A stretch of DNA of 64,000 nt from Lepturacanthus savala (taxonomy: Eukaryota > Chordata > Actinopteri > Scombriformes > Trichiuridae), in the NCBI GenBank assembly GCA_030544235.1, contig JARUPU010000033.1:2604001-2668000 (forward strand), in the 5' to 3' direction. The translations under genes were made by a program, and so were the position numbers. The notes beneath the pieces are model-generated. The model made no database searches. It had not been told where the DNA came from and saw nothing but the letters and a program-made list of their open reading frames with translations. Below, piece by piece: positions 1 through 12,263 of the stretch. Position 1 is the first letter of the stretch. Every line of letters begins with the position of its first letter.

Positions 1-172
1 AGATATTTATATAATTCATAATAATATATATCATAATGTACACAGAATAGGTAACTATGAGTAATTTATTTATATTTTCCAATAATTCCATCTGCAATTT
101 TCTTCTCATCTACACTTTACAAGAACTTTGCTGCAATAACAGGGTGTTTATAGGCATTTGTTTTTATTTTTG

Positions 173-259
173 TTATCTATTTAGTTGCTGCTTCTTCTGC
201 TTCTGCTTTATTTTTTCTTCAATTTCCCTGATGGAACATTCCAAAGAACCAATGAAGTC
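173..259 (-). other. Candidate short terminal coding exon (weak)
   Basis: On the minus strand an open stretch of 28 codons reads from just after a TAG at 262-260 to a TAA stop at 175-173. The peptide starts DFIGSLECSIREIEEK and ends QQLNR, with a very charged Glu/Lys/Gln-rich middle that looks like a short coiled-coil tail. The bases before it end in AG, so it could start at a splice acceptor, although the upstream pyrimidine tract is poor. An AATAAA motif lies just after the stop (168-163), the right order for a last exon and poly(A) signal. There is no ATG start and no neighbouring exon in the window. A chance reading of purine-rich DNA, or a remnant of a repeat, is at least as likely. No protein family is recognised. 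Confidence 0.15.
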
Positions 260-401
260 CTATATGATCTAATGTGATCTAATCTAAATATCAGAGTAGA
301 CTCACCATTCCCCAACTGACCTGGGGATCCCAACTTGAAAATTCTGCAAAATTAAATAATTGAAAATTTGGAAGTTTGCATTGGAAAAATTCCATATTAG
401 G

Positions 402-432
402 GGCCATATTTTAGACCCTGCTAAAAATGGCC
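402..432. repeat. Imperfect inverted repeat (hairpin)
   Basis: GGCCAT-A-TTTTAG at 402-414 faces CTAAAAATGGCC at 421-432. This forms a 12-bp stem with one bulged A (408) and a 6-base loop (415-420). The right arm is the beginning of the first 153-bp repeat copy; the second copy at 573 lacks the left arm. No function can be assigned. It may mark the end of the element that carries the 153-bp repeat. Confidence 0.6.
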
Positions 433-572
433 TCAAAATCACACCAAACAACCAAAAGGTCAAATATCAGCCTGACCCTATGACCCCATGCCTTCAATAT
501 ACTCTCTGACCTCAAAAAGCACACTTTCAAATTTTGCTCCCAATAAAATGAATGGAACTAAATGTTAAACAT
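420..572 (+). repeat. 153-bp tandem repeat, copy 1
   Basis: Begins GCTAAAAATGGCCTCAAAAT and contains TATGACCCCATGCC, then AAAAAGCACACTT and AAATTTTGCT (529-538). The same ordered blocks recur 152-153 bases later in copy 2. The copies differ at many sites, so this duplication is older than most of the satellite array next to it. It shares no visible sequence with the telomeric satellite. Confidence 0.75.
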
Positions 573-712
573 GCTAAAAATGGCCTCAAAATCACTCCAA
601 ATGACCTAGAGGTCTAATATCAGCTCACGCTATGACCCCATGCCATCAGCATGCTCGCTCACGTCAAAAAGCACACTTCCAAATTTTGCTTTGATTCAAA
701 TGAATCAAAGCA
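573..712 (+). repeat. 153-bp tandem repeat, copy 2, cut by the array junction
   Basis: Diverged second copy of the repeat at 420-572, with the same landmarks (CTAAAAATGGCC at 574, TATGACCCCATGCC, AAATTTTGCT at 681-690). It ends where the satellite begins at 713, so its last bases appear to be replaced by or fused to the array. The inverted repeat at 682-717 lies in its tail. Confidence 0.7.
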
Positions 713-717
713 AAATT
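682..717. repeat. Perfect 17-bp inverted repeat across the flank/array junction
   Basis: Arms 682-698 and 701-717 are exact reverse complements (left arm AATTTTGCTTTGATTCA) separated by AA. The last five bases of the right arm (AAATT, 713-717) are also the first bases of satellite monomer 1. A hairpin or cruciform could form exactly at the junction. It may be the scar of the join that started the array, or a coincidence involving an AT-rich end. Confidence 0.75.
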
Positions 718-872
718 CTTAATTGGGGGGGTAGAATTGGTTCCATTTCTATATGATTTTCAGAGCTGCAGCACCTTTAAAATCACTGGGAGGGATATAC
801 CTGGTAGTTTCGTTCCCTATACCCCAACGCTGAGCCTAACCCTAACCCTAGTCTAACCCTAACCCTAACTCT
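713..872 (+). repeat. Degenerate edge monomer 1
   Basis: The first monomer has AATTGGGGGGG instead of AACTGGGGGG, a changed GTAGAATT, and lacks about 9 bases of the CGGTTTTGG segment (it reads GATTTTCAGAGCTG). It keeps the GCTGAGCCTAA telomeric end. A diverged monomer at the border is what unequal exchange produces, because edge copies are homogenised least. Confidence 0.8.
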
Positions 873-3800
873 AAATTCTTAACTGGGGGGTGTAGGAATT
901 GGTTCAATTTCAATATGATTTTCGGTTTCAGAGCTGCAGCACCTTTAAAATCACTGGGAGGGATATACCATGTAGTTTTGTTCCCTATACCCTAACGCTG
1001 AGCCTAACCCTAACCCTAGACTAACCCTAACCCTAAATTCTTAACTGGGGGGTGTAGGAATTGGTTCAATTTCTATATGATTTTCGGTTTTGGAGCTGCA
1101 GCACCTTTAAAATCACTGGGAGGGATATACCTGGTAGTTTTGTTCTCTATACCCTAAAGCTGAGCCTAACCCTAACCCTAGTCTAACCTTAACCCTAAAC
1201 CTAACCCTAACCCTAAATTCTTAACTGGGGGGTGTAGGAATTGGTTCAATTTCGATATGATTTTCTGTTTCGGAACTGCAGCATCTTTAAAATCACTGGG
1301 AGGGATATACCTGGTAGTTTCGTTCCCTATACCCCAACGCTGAGCCTAACCCTAGTCTGACCCTAACCCTAAACCTAACCCTAAATTCTTAACTGGGGGG
1401 TGTAGGAATTGGTTCAATTTCTATATGATTTTCGGTTTTGGAGCTGCAGCACCTTTAAAATCACTGGGAGGGATATACCTGGTAGTTTCGTTCTCTATAC
1501 CCTAAAGCTGAGCCTAACCCTAACCCTAGTCTAACCCTAACCCTAACCCTAACCCTAAATTCTTAACTGGGGGATGTAGGAATTGGTTCAATTTCGATAT
1601 GATTTTCGGTTTCGGAGCTGCAGCACCTTTAAAATCACTGGGAGGGATATACCTGATAGTTTCGTTCCCTATACCCCAACGCTGAGCCTAACCCTAACCC
1701 TAGTCTAACCCTAACCCTAACCCTAACCCTAAATTCTTAACTGGGGGGTGTAGGAATTGGTTCAATTTCAATATGATTTTCGGTTTCGGAGCTGCAGCAC
1801 CTTTAAAATCACTAGGAGGGATATACCTGGTAGTTTCGTTCTCTATACCCTAAAGCTGAGCCTAACCCTAACCCTAGTCTAACCCTAACCCTAACCCTAA
1901 ATTCTTAACTGGGGGGTGTAGGAATTGGTTCAATTTCGATATGATTTTCGGTTTTGGAGCTGCAGCACCTTTAAAATCACTGGGAGGGATATACCTGGTA
2001 GTTTCATTCTCTATACGCTAAAGCTGAGCCTAACCCTAACCCTAGTCTAACCCTAAACCTAACCCTAACCCTAACCCTAAATTCTTAACTGGGGGGTGTA
2101 GGAATTGGTTCAATTTCTATATGATTTTTGGTTTTGGAGCTGCAGCACCTTTAGAATCACTGGGAGGGATATACCTGGTAGTTTCGTTCTCTATACCCTA
2201 AAGCTGAGCCTAACCCTAACCCTAGTCTAACCTTAACCCTAACCCTAACCCTAAATTCTTAACTGCGGGGTGTAGGAATTGGTTCAATTTCGATATGATT
2301 TTCTGTTTCGGAGCTGCAGCATCTTTAAAATCACTGGGAGGGATATACCTGGTAGTTTCGTTCCCTATACCCCAACGCTGAGCCTAACCCTAACCCTAGT
2401 CTAACCCTAACCCTAAACCTAACCCTAAATTCTTAACTGGGGGGTGTAGGAATTGGTTCAATTTCGATGTGATTTTCGGTTTTGGAGCTGCAGCACCTTT
2501 AAAATCACTGGGAGGGATATACCTGGTAGTTTCGTTCCCTATACCCCAACGCTGAGCCTAACCCTAACCCTAGTCTAACCCTAACCCTAAATTCTTAACT
2601 GGGTTGTGTAGGAATTCGTTCAATTTCTATATGATTTTCGGTTTTGCAGCTGCAGCACCTTTAAAATCACTGGGAGGGATATACCTGGTAGTTTCGTTCC
2701 CTATACCCCAACGCTGAACCTAACCCTAACCCTAGTCTAACCCTAACCCTAACCCTAACCCTAAATTCTTAACTGGGGGGTGTAGGAATTGGTTCAATTT
2801 CGATATGATTTTTGGTTTCGGAGCTACAGCACCTTTAAAATCACTGGGAGAGATATACCTGGTAGTTTAGATCCCTATACCCCAACGCTGAGCCTAACCC
2901 TAACCCTAGTCTAACCTTAACCCTAACCCTAACCCTAACCCTAAATTCTTAACTGCGGGGTGTAGGAATTGGTTCAATTTCGATATGATTTTCTGTTTCG
3001 GAGCTGCAGCATCTTTAAAATCACTGGGAGGGATATACCTGGTAGTTTCGTTCCCTATACCCCAACGCTGAGCCTAACCCTAACCCTAGTCTAACCCTAA
3101 CCCTAAACCTAACCCTAAATTCTTAACTGGGGGGTGGAGGAATTGGTTCAATTTCTATATGATTTTCGGTTTTGGAGCTGCAGCACCTTTAAAATCACTG
3201 GGAGGGATATACCTGGTAGTTTCGTTCTCTATACCCTAAAGCTGAGCCTAACCCTAACCCTAGTCTAACCCTAACCCTAACCCTAACCCTAAATTCTTAA
3301 CTGGGGGATGTAGGAATTGGTTCAATTTCGATATGATTTTCGGTTTCGGAGCTGCAGCACCTTTAAAATCACTGGGAGGGATATACCTGGTAGTTTCGTT
3401 CCCTATACCCTAACGCTGAGCCTAACCCTAACTCTAGTCTAACCCTAAACCTAACCCTAAATTCTTAACTGGGGGGTGTAGGAATTGGTTCAATTTCGAT
3501 ATGATTTTCGGTTTCGGAGCTGCAGCACCTTTAAAATCACTGGGAGGGATATACCTGGTAGTTTCGTTCCCTATACCCCAACGCTGAGCCTAACCCTAAC
3601 CCTAGTCTAACCCTAACCCTAACCCTAACCCTAAATTCTTAACTGGGGGGTGTAGGAATTGGTTCAATTTCGATATGATTTTCGGTTTCGGAGCTGCAGC
3701 ACCTTTAAAATCACTGGGAGGGATATACCTGGTAGTTTCGTTCCCTATACCCCAACGCTGAGCCTAACCCTAACCCTAGTCTAACCCTAACCCTAACCCT

Positions 3801-6800
3801 AACCCTAAATTCTTAACTGGGGGGTGTAGGAATTCGTTCAATTTCGATATGATTTTCGGTTTTGGAGCTGCAGCACCTTTAAAATCACTGGGAGGGATAT
3901 ACCTGGTAGTTTCGTTCTCTATACCCTTAAGCTGAGCCTAACCCTAACCCTAGTCTAACCCTAACCCTAACCCTAAATTCTTAACTGGGGGGTGTAGGAA
4001 TTGGTTCAATCTCGATATGATTTTCGGTTTCGGAGCTACAGCACCTTTAAAATCACTGGGAGGGATATACCTGGTAGTTTCGATCCCTATACCCCAACGC
4101 TGAGCCTAACCCTAACCCTAACCCTAACCCTAAATTCTTAATTGGGGGGTGTAGGAATTGGTTCAATTTTGATATGATTTTCGGTTTTGGAGCTGCAGCA
4201 CCTTTAAAATCACTGGGAGGGATATACCTGGTAGTTTCGTTCCCTATACCCCAACGCTGAGCCTAACCCTAACCCTAGTCTAACCCTAACCCTAAACCTA
4301 ACCCTAAATTCTTAACTGGGGGGTGTAGGAATTGGTTCAATTTCTATATGATTTTCGGTTTTGGAGCTGCAGCACCTTTAAAATCACTGGGAGGGATATA
4401 CCTGGTAGTTTCGTTCTCTATACCCTAAAGCTGAGCCTAACCCTAACCCTAGTCTAACCCTAACCCTAACCCTAAATTCTTAACTGGGGGGTGTAGGAAT
4501 TGGTTCAATTTCGATATGATTTTCGGTTTCGGAGCTGCAGCACCTTTAAAATCACTGGGAGGGATATACCTGGTAGTTTCGTTCCCTATACCCCAACGCT
4601 GAGCCTAACCCTAACCCTAGTCTAACCCTAACCCTAACCCTAACCCTAAATTCTTAACTGGGGGGTGTAGGAATTGGTTCAATTTCGATATGATTTTCGG
4701 TTTCGGAGCTGCAGCACCTTTAAAATCACTGGGAGGGATATACCTGGTAGTTTCGTTCCCTATACCCCAACGCTGAGCCTAACCCTAACCCTAGTCTAAC
4801 CCTAACCCTAACCCTAAATTCTTAACTGGGGGGTGTAGGAATTCGTTCAATTTCGATATGATTTTCGGTTTTGGAGCTGCAGCACCTTTAAAATCACTGG
4901 GAGGGATATACCTGGTAGTTTCGTTCTCTATACCCTAAAGCTGAGCCTAACCCTAACCCTAGTCTAACCCTAACCCTAACCCTAAATTCTTAACTGGGGG
5001 GTGTAGGAATTGGTTCAACTTCTATATGATTTTCAGTTTTGGAGCTTCAGCACCTTTAAAATCACTGGGAGGGATATACCTGGTAGTTTCGTTCTCTATA
5101 CCCTAAAGCTGAGCCTAACCCTAACCCTAGTCTAACCCTAACCCTAACCCTAACCCTAAATTCTTAACTGGGGGATGTAGGAATTGGTTCAATTTCGATA
5201 TGATTTTCGGTTTCGGAGCTGCAGCACCTTTAAAATCACTGGGAGGGATATACCTGGTAGTTTCGTTCCCTATACCCTAACGCTGAGCCTAACCCTAACT
5301 CTAGTCTAACCCTAACCCTAACCCTAAATTCTTAACTGGGGGGTGTAGGAATTGGTTCAATTTCGATATGATTTTCGGTTTCGGAGCTGCAGCACCTTTA
5401 AAATCACTGGGAGGGATATACCTGGTAGTTTCGTTCCCTATACCCCAACGCTGAGCCTAACCCTAACCCTAGTCTAACCCTAACCCTAACCCTAAATTCT
5501 TAACTGGGGGGTGTAGGAATTGGTTCAATTTCGATATGATTTTCTGTTTCGGAGCTGCAGCATCTTTAAAATCACTGGGAGGGATATACCTGGTAGTTTC
5601 GTTCTCTATACCCTAAAGCTGAGCCTAACCCTAACCCTAGTCTAACCCTAACCCTAACCCTAACCCTAAATTCTTAACTGGGGGATGTAGGAATTGGTTC
5701 AATTTCGATATGATTTTCGGTTTCGGAGCTGCAGCACCTTTAAAATCACTGGGAGGGATATACCTGGTAGTTTCGTTCTCTATACCCTAAAGCTGAGCCT
5801 AACCCTAACCCTAGTCTAACCCTAACCCTAACCCTAACCCTAAATTCTTAACTGGGGGATGTAGGAATTGGTTCAATTTCGATATGATTTTCGGTTTCGG
5901 AGCTGCAGCACCTTTAAAATCACTGGGAGGGATATACCTGGTAGTTTCGTTCCCTATACCCTAACGCTGAGCCTAACCCTAACTCTAGTCTAACCCTAAC
6001 CCTAACCCTAAATTCTTAACTGGGGGGTGTAGGAATTGGTTCAATTTCGATATGATCTTCGGTTTCGGAGCTGCAGCACCTTTAAAATCACTGGGAGGGA
6101 TATATCTGGTAGTTTCGTTCCCTATACCCCAACGCTGAGCCTAACCCTAACCCTAGTCTAACCCTAACCCTAACCCTAACCCTAAATTCTTAACTGGGGG
6201 GTGTAGGAATTGGTTCAATTTCGATATGATTTTCGGTTTCGGAGCTGCAGCACCTTTAAAATCACTGGGAGGGATATACCTGGTAGTTTCGTTCCCTATA
6301 CCCCAACGCTGAGCCTAACCCTAACCCTAGTCTAACCCTAACCCTAACCCTAAATTCTTAACTGGGGGGTGTAGGAATTGGTTCAATTTCTATATGATTT
6401 TCGGTTTTGGAGCTGCAGCAACTTTTAAAATCACTGGGAGGGATATACCTGGTAGTTTCGTTCTCTATACCCTAAAGCTGAGCCTAACCCTAACCCTAGT
6501 CTAACCTTAACCCTAACCCTAACCCTAAATTCTTAACTGGGGGGTGTAGGAATTGGTTCAATTTCGATATGATTTTCTGTTTCGGAACTGCAGCATCTTT
6601 AAAATCACTGGGAGGGATATACCTGGTAGTTTCGTTTCCTATACCCCAACGCTGAGCCTAACCCTAGTCTAACCCTAACCCTAAACCTAACCCTAAATTC
6701 TTAACTGGGGGGTGTAGGAATTGGTTCAATTTCTATATGATTTTCGGTTTTGGAGCTGCAGCACCTTTAAAATCACTGGGAGGGATATGCCTGGTAGTTT

Positions 6801-7564
6801 CGTTCTCTATACCCTAAAGCTGAGCCTAACCCTAACCCTAGTCTAACCCTAACCCTAACCCTAACCCTAAATTCTTAACTGGGGGATGTAGGAATTGGTT
6901 CAATTTCGATATGATTTTCGGTTTCGGAGCTGCAGCACCTTTAAAATCACTGGGAGGGATATACCTGATAGTTTCGTTCCCTATACCCCAACGCTGAGCC
7001 TAACCCTAACCCTAGTCTAACCCTAACCCTAACCCTAACCCTAAATTCTTAACTGGGGGGTGTAGGAATTGGTTCAATTTCGATATGATTTTCGGTTTTG
7101 GAGCTGCAGCACCTTTAAAATCACTGGGAGGGATATACCTGGTAGTTTCGTTCCCTATACCCCAACGCTGAGCCTAACCCTAACCCTAGTCTAACCCTAA
7201 CCCTAACCCTAAATTCTTAACTGGGGGGTGTAGGAATTGGTTCAATTTCTATATGATTTTCGGTTTTGGAGCTGCAGCACCTTTAAAATCACTGGGAGGG
7301 ATATACCTGGTAGTTTCGTTCTCTATACCCTAAAGCTGAGCCTAACCCTAACCCTAGTCTAACCTTAACCCTAACCCTAACCCTAACCCTAAATCCTTAA
7401 CTGCGGGGTCTAGGAATTGGTTCAATTTCGATATGATTTTCTGTTTCGGAGCTGCAGCATCTTTAAAATAACTGGGAGGGATATACCTGGTAGTTTCGTT
7501 CCCTATACCCCAACGCTGAGCCTAACCCTAACCCTAGTCTAACCCTAACCCTAACCCTAACCCT
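873..7564 (+). repeat. Left array segment, loosely ordered monomers
   Basis: Standard monomers with many private variants and only short or imperfect higher-order periods. One marker, CTAACTCTAGTCT, recurs near 3430, 5298 and 5978; the last two are 680 bp apart, a four-monomer step. Monomers typical of family A (GGAACTGCAGCATC, near 1272 and 6588) already occur. No gene or inserted element is seen. Confidence 0.75.
4083..4132 (+). repeat. Uninterrupted telomeric tail lacking GTCT
   Basis: Here GAGCCTAACCCTAA continues through hexamers straight to AAATTC, without the usual CTAGTCT interruption. The same GTCT-less form occurs near 11190, 19356, 23160, 27300, 47273 and 58073. In each, the core also carries TTTCGATCCC or TTTAGATCCC-like sequence, so they descend from one variant monomer spread by duplication. 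Confidence 0.7.
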
Positions 7565-8591
7565 AAATTCTTAACTGGGGGGTGTAGGAATTGGTTCAAT
7601 TTCTATATGATTTTCTGTTTTGGAGCTTCAGCACCTTTAAAATCACTGGGAGGGATATACCTGGTAGTTTCGTTCCCTATACCCTAAAGCTGAGCCTAAC
7701 CCTAACCCTAGTCTAACCCTAACCCTAACCCTAAATTCTTAACTGGGGGGTGTAGGAATTGGTTCAATTTCTATATGATTTTCGGTTTTGGAGCTTCAGC
7801 ACCTTTAAAATCACTGGGAGGGATATACCTGGTAGTTTCGTTCCCTATACCCTAAAGCTGAGCCTAACCCTAACCCTAGTCTAACCCTAACCCTAACCCT
7901 AAATTCTTAACTGGGGGGTGTAGGAATTGGTTCAATTTCTATATGATTTTCGGTTTTGGAGCTTCAGCACCTTTAAAATCACTGGGAGGGATATACCTGG
8001 TAGTTTCGTTCTCTATACCCTAAAGCTGAGCCTAACCCTAACCCTAGTCTAACCCTAACCCTAACCCTAAATTCTTAACTGGGGGTTGTAGGAATTGGTT
8101 CAATTTCGATATGATTTTCGGTTTTAGAGCTGCAGCACCTTTAAAATCACTGGGAGGGATATACTTGGTAGTTTCGTTCCCTATACCCCAACGCTGAGCC
8201 TAACCCTAACCCTAGTCTAACCCTAACCCTAACCCTAAATTCTTAACTGGGGGGTGTAGGAATAGGTTCAATTTCGATATGATTTTCGGTTTTGGAGCTG
8301 CAGCACCTTTAAAATCACTGGGAGGGATATACCTGGTAGTTTCGTTCCCTATACCCCAACGCTGAGCCTAACCCTAACCCTAGTCTAACCCTAACCCTAA
8401 CCCTAACCCTAACCCTAAATTCTTAACTGGGGGGTGTAGGAATTGGTTCAATTTCGATATGATTTTCGGTTTTGGAGCTGCAGCAACTTTTAAAATCACT
8501 GGGAGGGATATACCTGGTAGTTTCGTTCTCTATACCCTAAAGCTGAGCCTAACCCTAACCCTAGTCTAACCTTAACCCTAACCCTAACCCT
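7565..8591 (+). repeat. Six-monomer module M, copy 1
   Basis: Ordered block of six monomers (1027 bp): three with GAGCTTCAGC, then one with GGGGGTTGTAGG and TTTTAGAGC, one with GGAATAGG, and one with GCAACTTTTAAAATC. The same composition recurs at 13308-14334. A related version with two GAGCTTCAGC monomers and one extra ordinary monomer sits at 11231-12263 and 19399-20425. Confidence 0.75.
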
Positions 8592-11230
8592 AAATTCTTA
8601 ACTGGGGGGTGTAGGAATTGGTTCAATTTCTATATGATTTTCGGTTTTGGAGCTGCAGCACCTTTAAAATCACTGGGAGGGATATGCCTGGTAGTTTCGT
8701 TCTCTATACCCTAAAGCTGAGCCTAACCCTAACCCTAGTCTAACCCTAACCCTAACCCTAACCCTAACCCTAACCCTAACCCTAAATTCTTAACTGGGGG
8801 ATGTAGGAATTGGTTCAATTTCGATATGATTTTCGGTTTCGGAGCTGCAGCACCTTTAAAATCACTGGGAGGGATATACCTGATAGTTTCGTTCCCTATA
8901 CCCCAACGCTGAGCCTAACCCTAACCCTAGTCTAACCCTAACCCTAACCCTAACCCTAAATTCTTAACTGGGGGGTGTAGGAATTGGTTCAATTTCTATA
9001 TGATTTTCGGTTTTGGAGCTGCAGCACCTTTAAAATCACTGGGAGGGATATACCTGGTAGTTTCATTCTCTATACCCTAAAGCTGAGCCTAACCCTAACC
9101 CTAGTCTAACCTTAACCCTAACCCTAACCCTAACCCTAAATCCTTAACTGCGGGGTCTAGGAATTGGTTCAATTTCGATATGATTTTCTGTTTCGGAGCT
9201 GCAGCATCTTTAAAATAACTGGGAGGGATATACCTGGTAGTTTCGTTCCCTATACCCCAACGCTGAGCCTAACCCTAACCCTAGTCTAACCCTAACCCTA
9301 ACCCTAACCCTAAATTCTTAACTGGGGGATGTAGGAATTGGTTCAATTTCGATATGATTTTCGGTTTCGGAGCTGCAGCACCTTTAAAATCACTGGGAGG
9401 GATATACCTGGTAGTTTCGTTCCCTATACCCTAACGCTGAGCCTAACCCTGACCCTCGTCTAACCCTAACCCTAACCCTAAATTCTTAACTGGGGGGTGT
9501 AGGAATTGGTTCAATTTCTATATGATTTTCGGTTTCGGAGCTGCAGCACCTTTAAAATCACTGGGAGGGATATACCTGGTAGTTTCGTTCCCTATACCGC
9601 AACGCTGAGCCTAACCCTAACCCTAGTCTAACCCTAACCCTAACCCTAACCCTAAATTCTTAACTGGGGGGTGTAGGAATTGGTTCAATTTCGATATGAT
9701 TTTCGGTTTTGGAGCTGCAGCACCTTTAAAATCACTGGGAGGGATATACCTGGTAGTTTCGTTCCCTATACCCCAACGCTGAGCCTAACCCTAACCCTAG
9801 TCTAACCCTAACCCTAACCCTAACCCTAAATTCTTAACTGGGGGGTGTAGGAATTGGTTCAATTTCTATATGATTTTCTGTTTTGGAGCTTCAGCACCTT
9901 TAAAATCACTGGGAGGGATATACCTGGTAGTTTCGTTCCCTATACCCCAACGCTGAGCCTAACCCTAACCCTAGTCTAACCCTAACCCTAACCCTAAATT
10001 CTTAACTGGGGGGTGTAGGAATTGGTTCAATTTCTATATGATTTTCTGTTTTGGAGCTTCAGCACCTTTAAAATCACTGGGAGGGATATATCTGGTAGTT
10101 TCGTTCTCTATACCCTAAAGCTGAGCCTAACCCTAACCCTAGTCTAACCCTAACCCTAACCCTAACCCTAAATTCTTAACTGGGGGGTGTAGGAATTGGT
10201 TCAATTTCGATATGATTTTCGGTTTTGGAGCTGCAGCACCTTTAAAATCACTGGGAGGGATATACCTGGTAGTTTCGCTCCCTACACCCCAACGCTGAGC
10301 CTAACCCTAACCCTAGTCTAACCCTAACCCTAACCCTAACCCTAAATTCTTAACTGGGGTGTGTAGGAATTGGTTCAATTTCTATATGATTTTCGGTTTT
10401 GGAGCTTCAGCACCTTTAAAATCACTGGGAGGGATATATCTGGTAGTTTCGTTCTCTATACCCTAAAGCTGAGCCTAACCCTAACCCTAGTCTAACCCTA
10501 ACCCTAACCCTAACCCTAACCCTAACCCTAACCCTAACCCTAACCCTAACCCTAACCCTAAATTCTTAACTGGGGGGTGTAGGAATTGGTTCAATTTCTA
10601 TATGATTTTCGGTTTCGGAGCTGCAGCACCTTTAAAATCACTGGGAGGGATATACCATGTAGTTTTGTTCCCTATACCCTAACGCTGAGCCTAACCCTAA
10701 CCCTAGTCTAACCCTAACCCTAAATCTAAATTCTTAACTGGGGGGGGGGTGTGGGAATTGGTTCAATTTCTATATGATTTTCGGTTTCGGAGCTGCAGCA
10801 CCTTTAAAATCACTGGGAGGGATATACCTGGTAGTTTCGTTCCCTATACACCAATGCTGAGCCTAACCCTAACCCTAGTCTAACCCTAACCCTAACCCTA
10901 ACACTAAATTCTTAACTGGGGGGTGTAGGAATTGGTTCAATTTCTATATGATTTTCGGTTTCGGAGCTGCAGCACCTTTAAAATCACTGGGAGGGATATA
11001 CCTGGTAGTTTCGTTCCCTATACCCCAACGCTGAGCCTAACCCTAACCCTAGACTAACCCTAACCCTAAATTCTTAACTGGGGGGTGTATGAATTGGTTC
11101 AATTTCGATATGATTTTCGGTTTCGGAGCTACAGCACCTTTAAAATCAATGGGAGGGATATACCTGGTAGTTTCGATCCCTATACCCCAACACTGAGCCT
11201 AACCCTAACCCTAACCCTAACCCTAACCCT
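8592..11230 (+). repeat. Family A HOR segment following module M
   Basis: Family A monomers in family order, ending with four well-marked ones: CCATGTAGTTTTG near 10653, a run of ten G at 10740-10749, TAACACTAAATTC near 10903, and GTGTATGAATTGG near 11087. The GGAACTGC monomer that normally follows module M is missing at its start, so the block was joined out of phase. Confidence 0.65.
10493..10562 (+). repeat. Longest perfect telomeric tract in the window
   Basis: Eleven consecutive CCCTAA-type hexamers follow CTAGTCT before the next core. At the equivalent HOR position, just before the CCATGTAG monomer, the later copies have 8 (near 18729), 6 (near 22545) and 7 (26628-26669). The tract therefore changes length faster than the surrounding core diverges. 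Confidence 0.85.
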
Positions 11231-12263
11231 AAATTCTTAACTGGGGGGTGTAGGAATTGGTTCAATTTCTATATGATTTTCGGTTTTGGAGCTTCAGCAC
11301 CTTTAAAATCACTGGGAGGGATATACCTGGTAGTTTCGTTCCCTATACCCTAAAGCTGAGCCTAACCCTAACCCTAGTCTAACCCTAACCCTAACCCTAA
11401 ATTCTTAACTGGGGGGTGTAGGAATTGGTTCAATTTCTATATGATTTTCGGTTTTGGAGCTTCAGCACCTTTAAAATCACTGGGAGGGATATACCTGGTA
11501 GTTTCGTTCTCTATACCCTAAAGCTGAGCCTAACCCTAACCCTAGTCTAACCCTAACCCTAACCCTAAATTCTTAACTGGGGGTTGTAGGAATTGGTTCA
11601 ATTTCGATATGATTTTCGGTTTTAGAGCTGCAGCACCTTTAAAATCACTGGGAGGGATATACCTGGTAGTTTCGTTCCCTATACCCCAACGCTGAGCCTA
11701 ACCCTAACCCTAGTCTAACCCTAACCCTAACCCTAAATTCTTAACTGGGGGGTGTAGGAATAGGTTCAATTTCGATATGATTTTCGGTTTTGGAGCTGCA
11801 GCACCTTTAAAATCACTGGGAGGGATATACCTGGTAGTTTCGTTCCCTATACCCCAACGCTGAGCCTAACCCTAACCCTAGTCTAACCCTAACCCTAACC
11901 CTAACCCTAACCCTAACCCTAAATTCTTAACTGGGGGGTGTAGGAATTGGTTCAATTTCGATATGATTTTCGGTTTTGGAGCTGCAGCACCTTTAAAATC
12001 ACTGGGAGGGATATACCTGGTAGTTTCGTTCCCTATACCCCAACGCTGAGCCTAACCCTAACCCTAGTCTAACCCTAACCCTAACCCTAAATTCTTAACT
12101 GGGGGGTGTAGGAATTGGTTCAATTTCTATATGATTTTCGGTTTTGGAGCTGCAGCAACTTTTAAAATCACTGGGAGGGATATACCTGGTAGTTTCGTTC
12201 TCTATACCCTAAAGCTGAGCCTAACCCTAACCCTAGTCTAACCTTAACCCTAACCCTAACCCT
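11231..12263 (+). repeat. Module M, version 2, copy 1
   Basis: Six monomers in 1033 bp: two with GAGCTTCAGC, then the GGGGGTTGTAGG, GGAATAGG, ordinary and GCAACTTTTAAAATC monomers. Same order as 19399-20425, which is one hexamer shorter. It is followed by the GGAACTGCAGCATC monomer that begins family A. Confidence 0.7.

Larger units (their letters stand above)
1..712. other. AT-rich flank left of the satellite array
   Basis: Non-array sequence, clearly different from the rest of the window: AT-rich, with no telomeric hexamers and no match to the satellite core. Positions 1-60 are nearly pure A/T. A pyrimidine-rich stretch runs from about 150 to 235. From about 300 to 419 I see only AT-rich unique-looking sequence apart from the hairpin at 402-432. 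From 420 on it is a two-copy tandem repeat. No convincing gene, RNA gene or transposon coding region is visible. It is either the single-copy or dispersed-repeat border of the array, or a piece of another repeat family. Confidence 0.8.

Noticed and set aside
57..272. 71-residue plus-strand open reading frame
   Set aside because: It translates an A/T- and pyrimidine-rich stretch into Phe/Cys/Ser-rich sequence with no recognisable domain. There is no supporting context, and the opposite strand gives a more protein-like reading.
285..310. Minus-strand splice donor-like GGTGAGT near 303
   Set aside because: A lone donor consensus with no open frame before it; such matches are common by chance.
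10493..10562. True chromosome end
   Set aside because: It is only 11 hexamers long and the satellite continues on both sides. It is an expanded internal tract.
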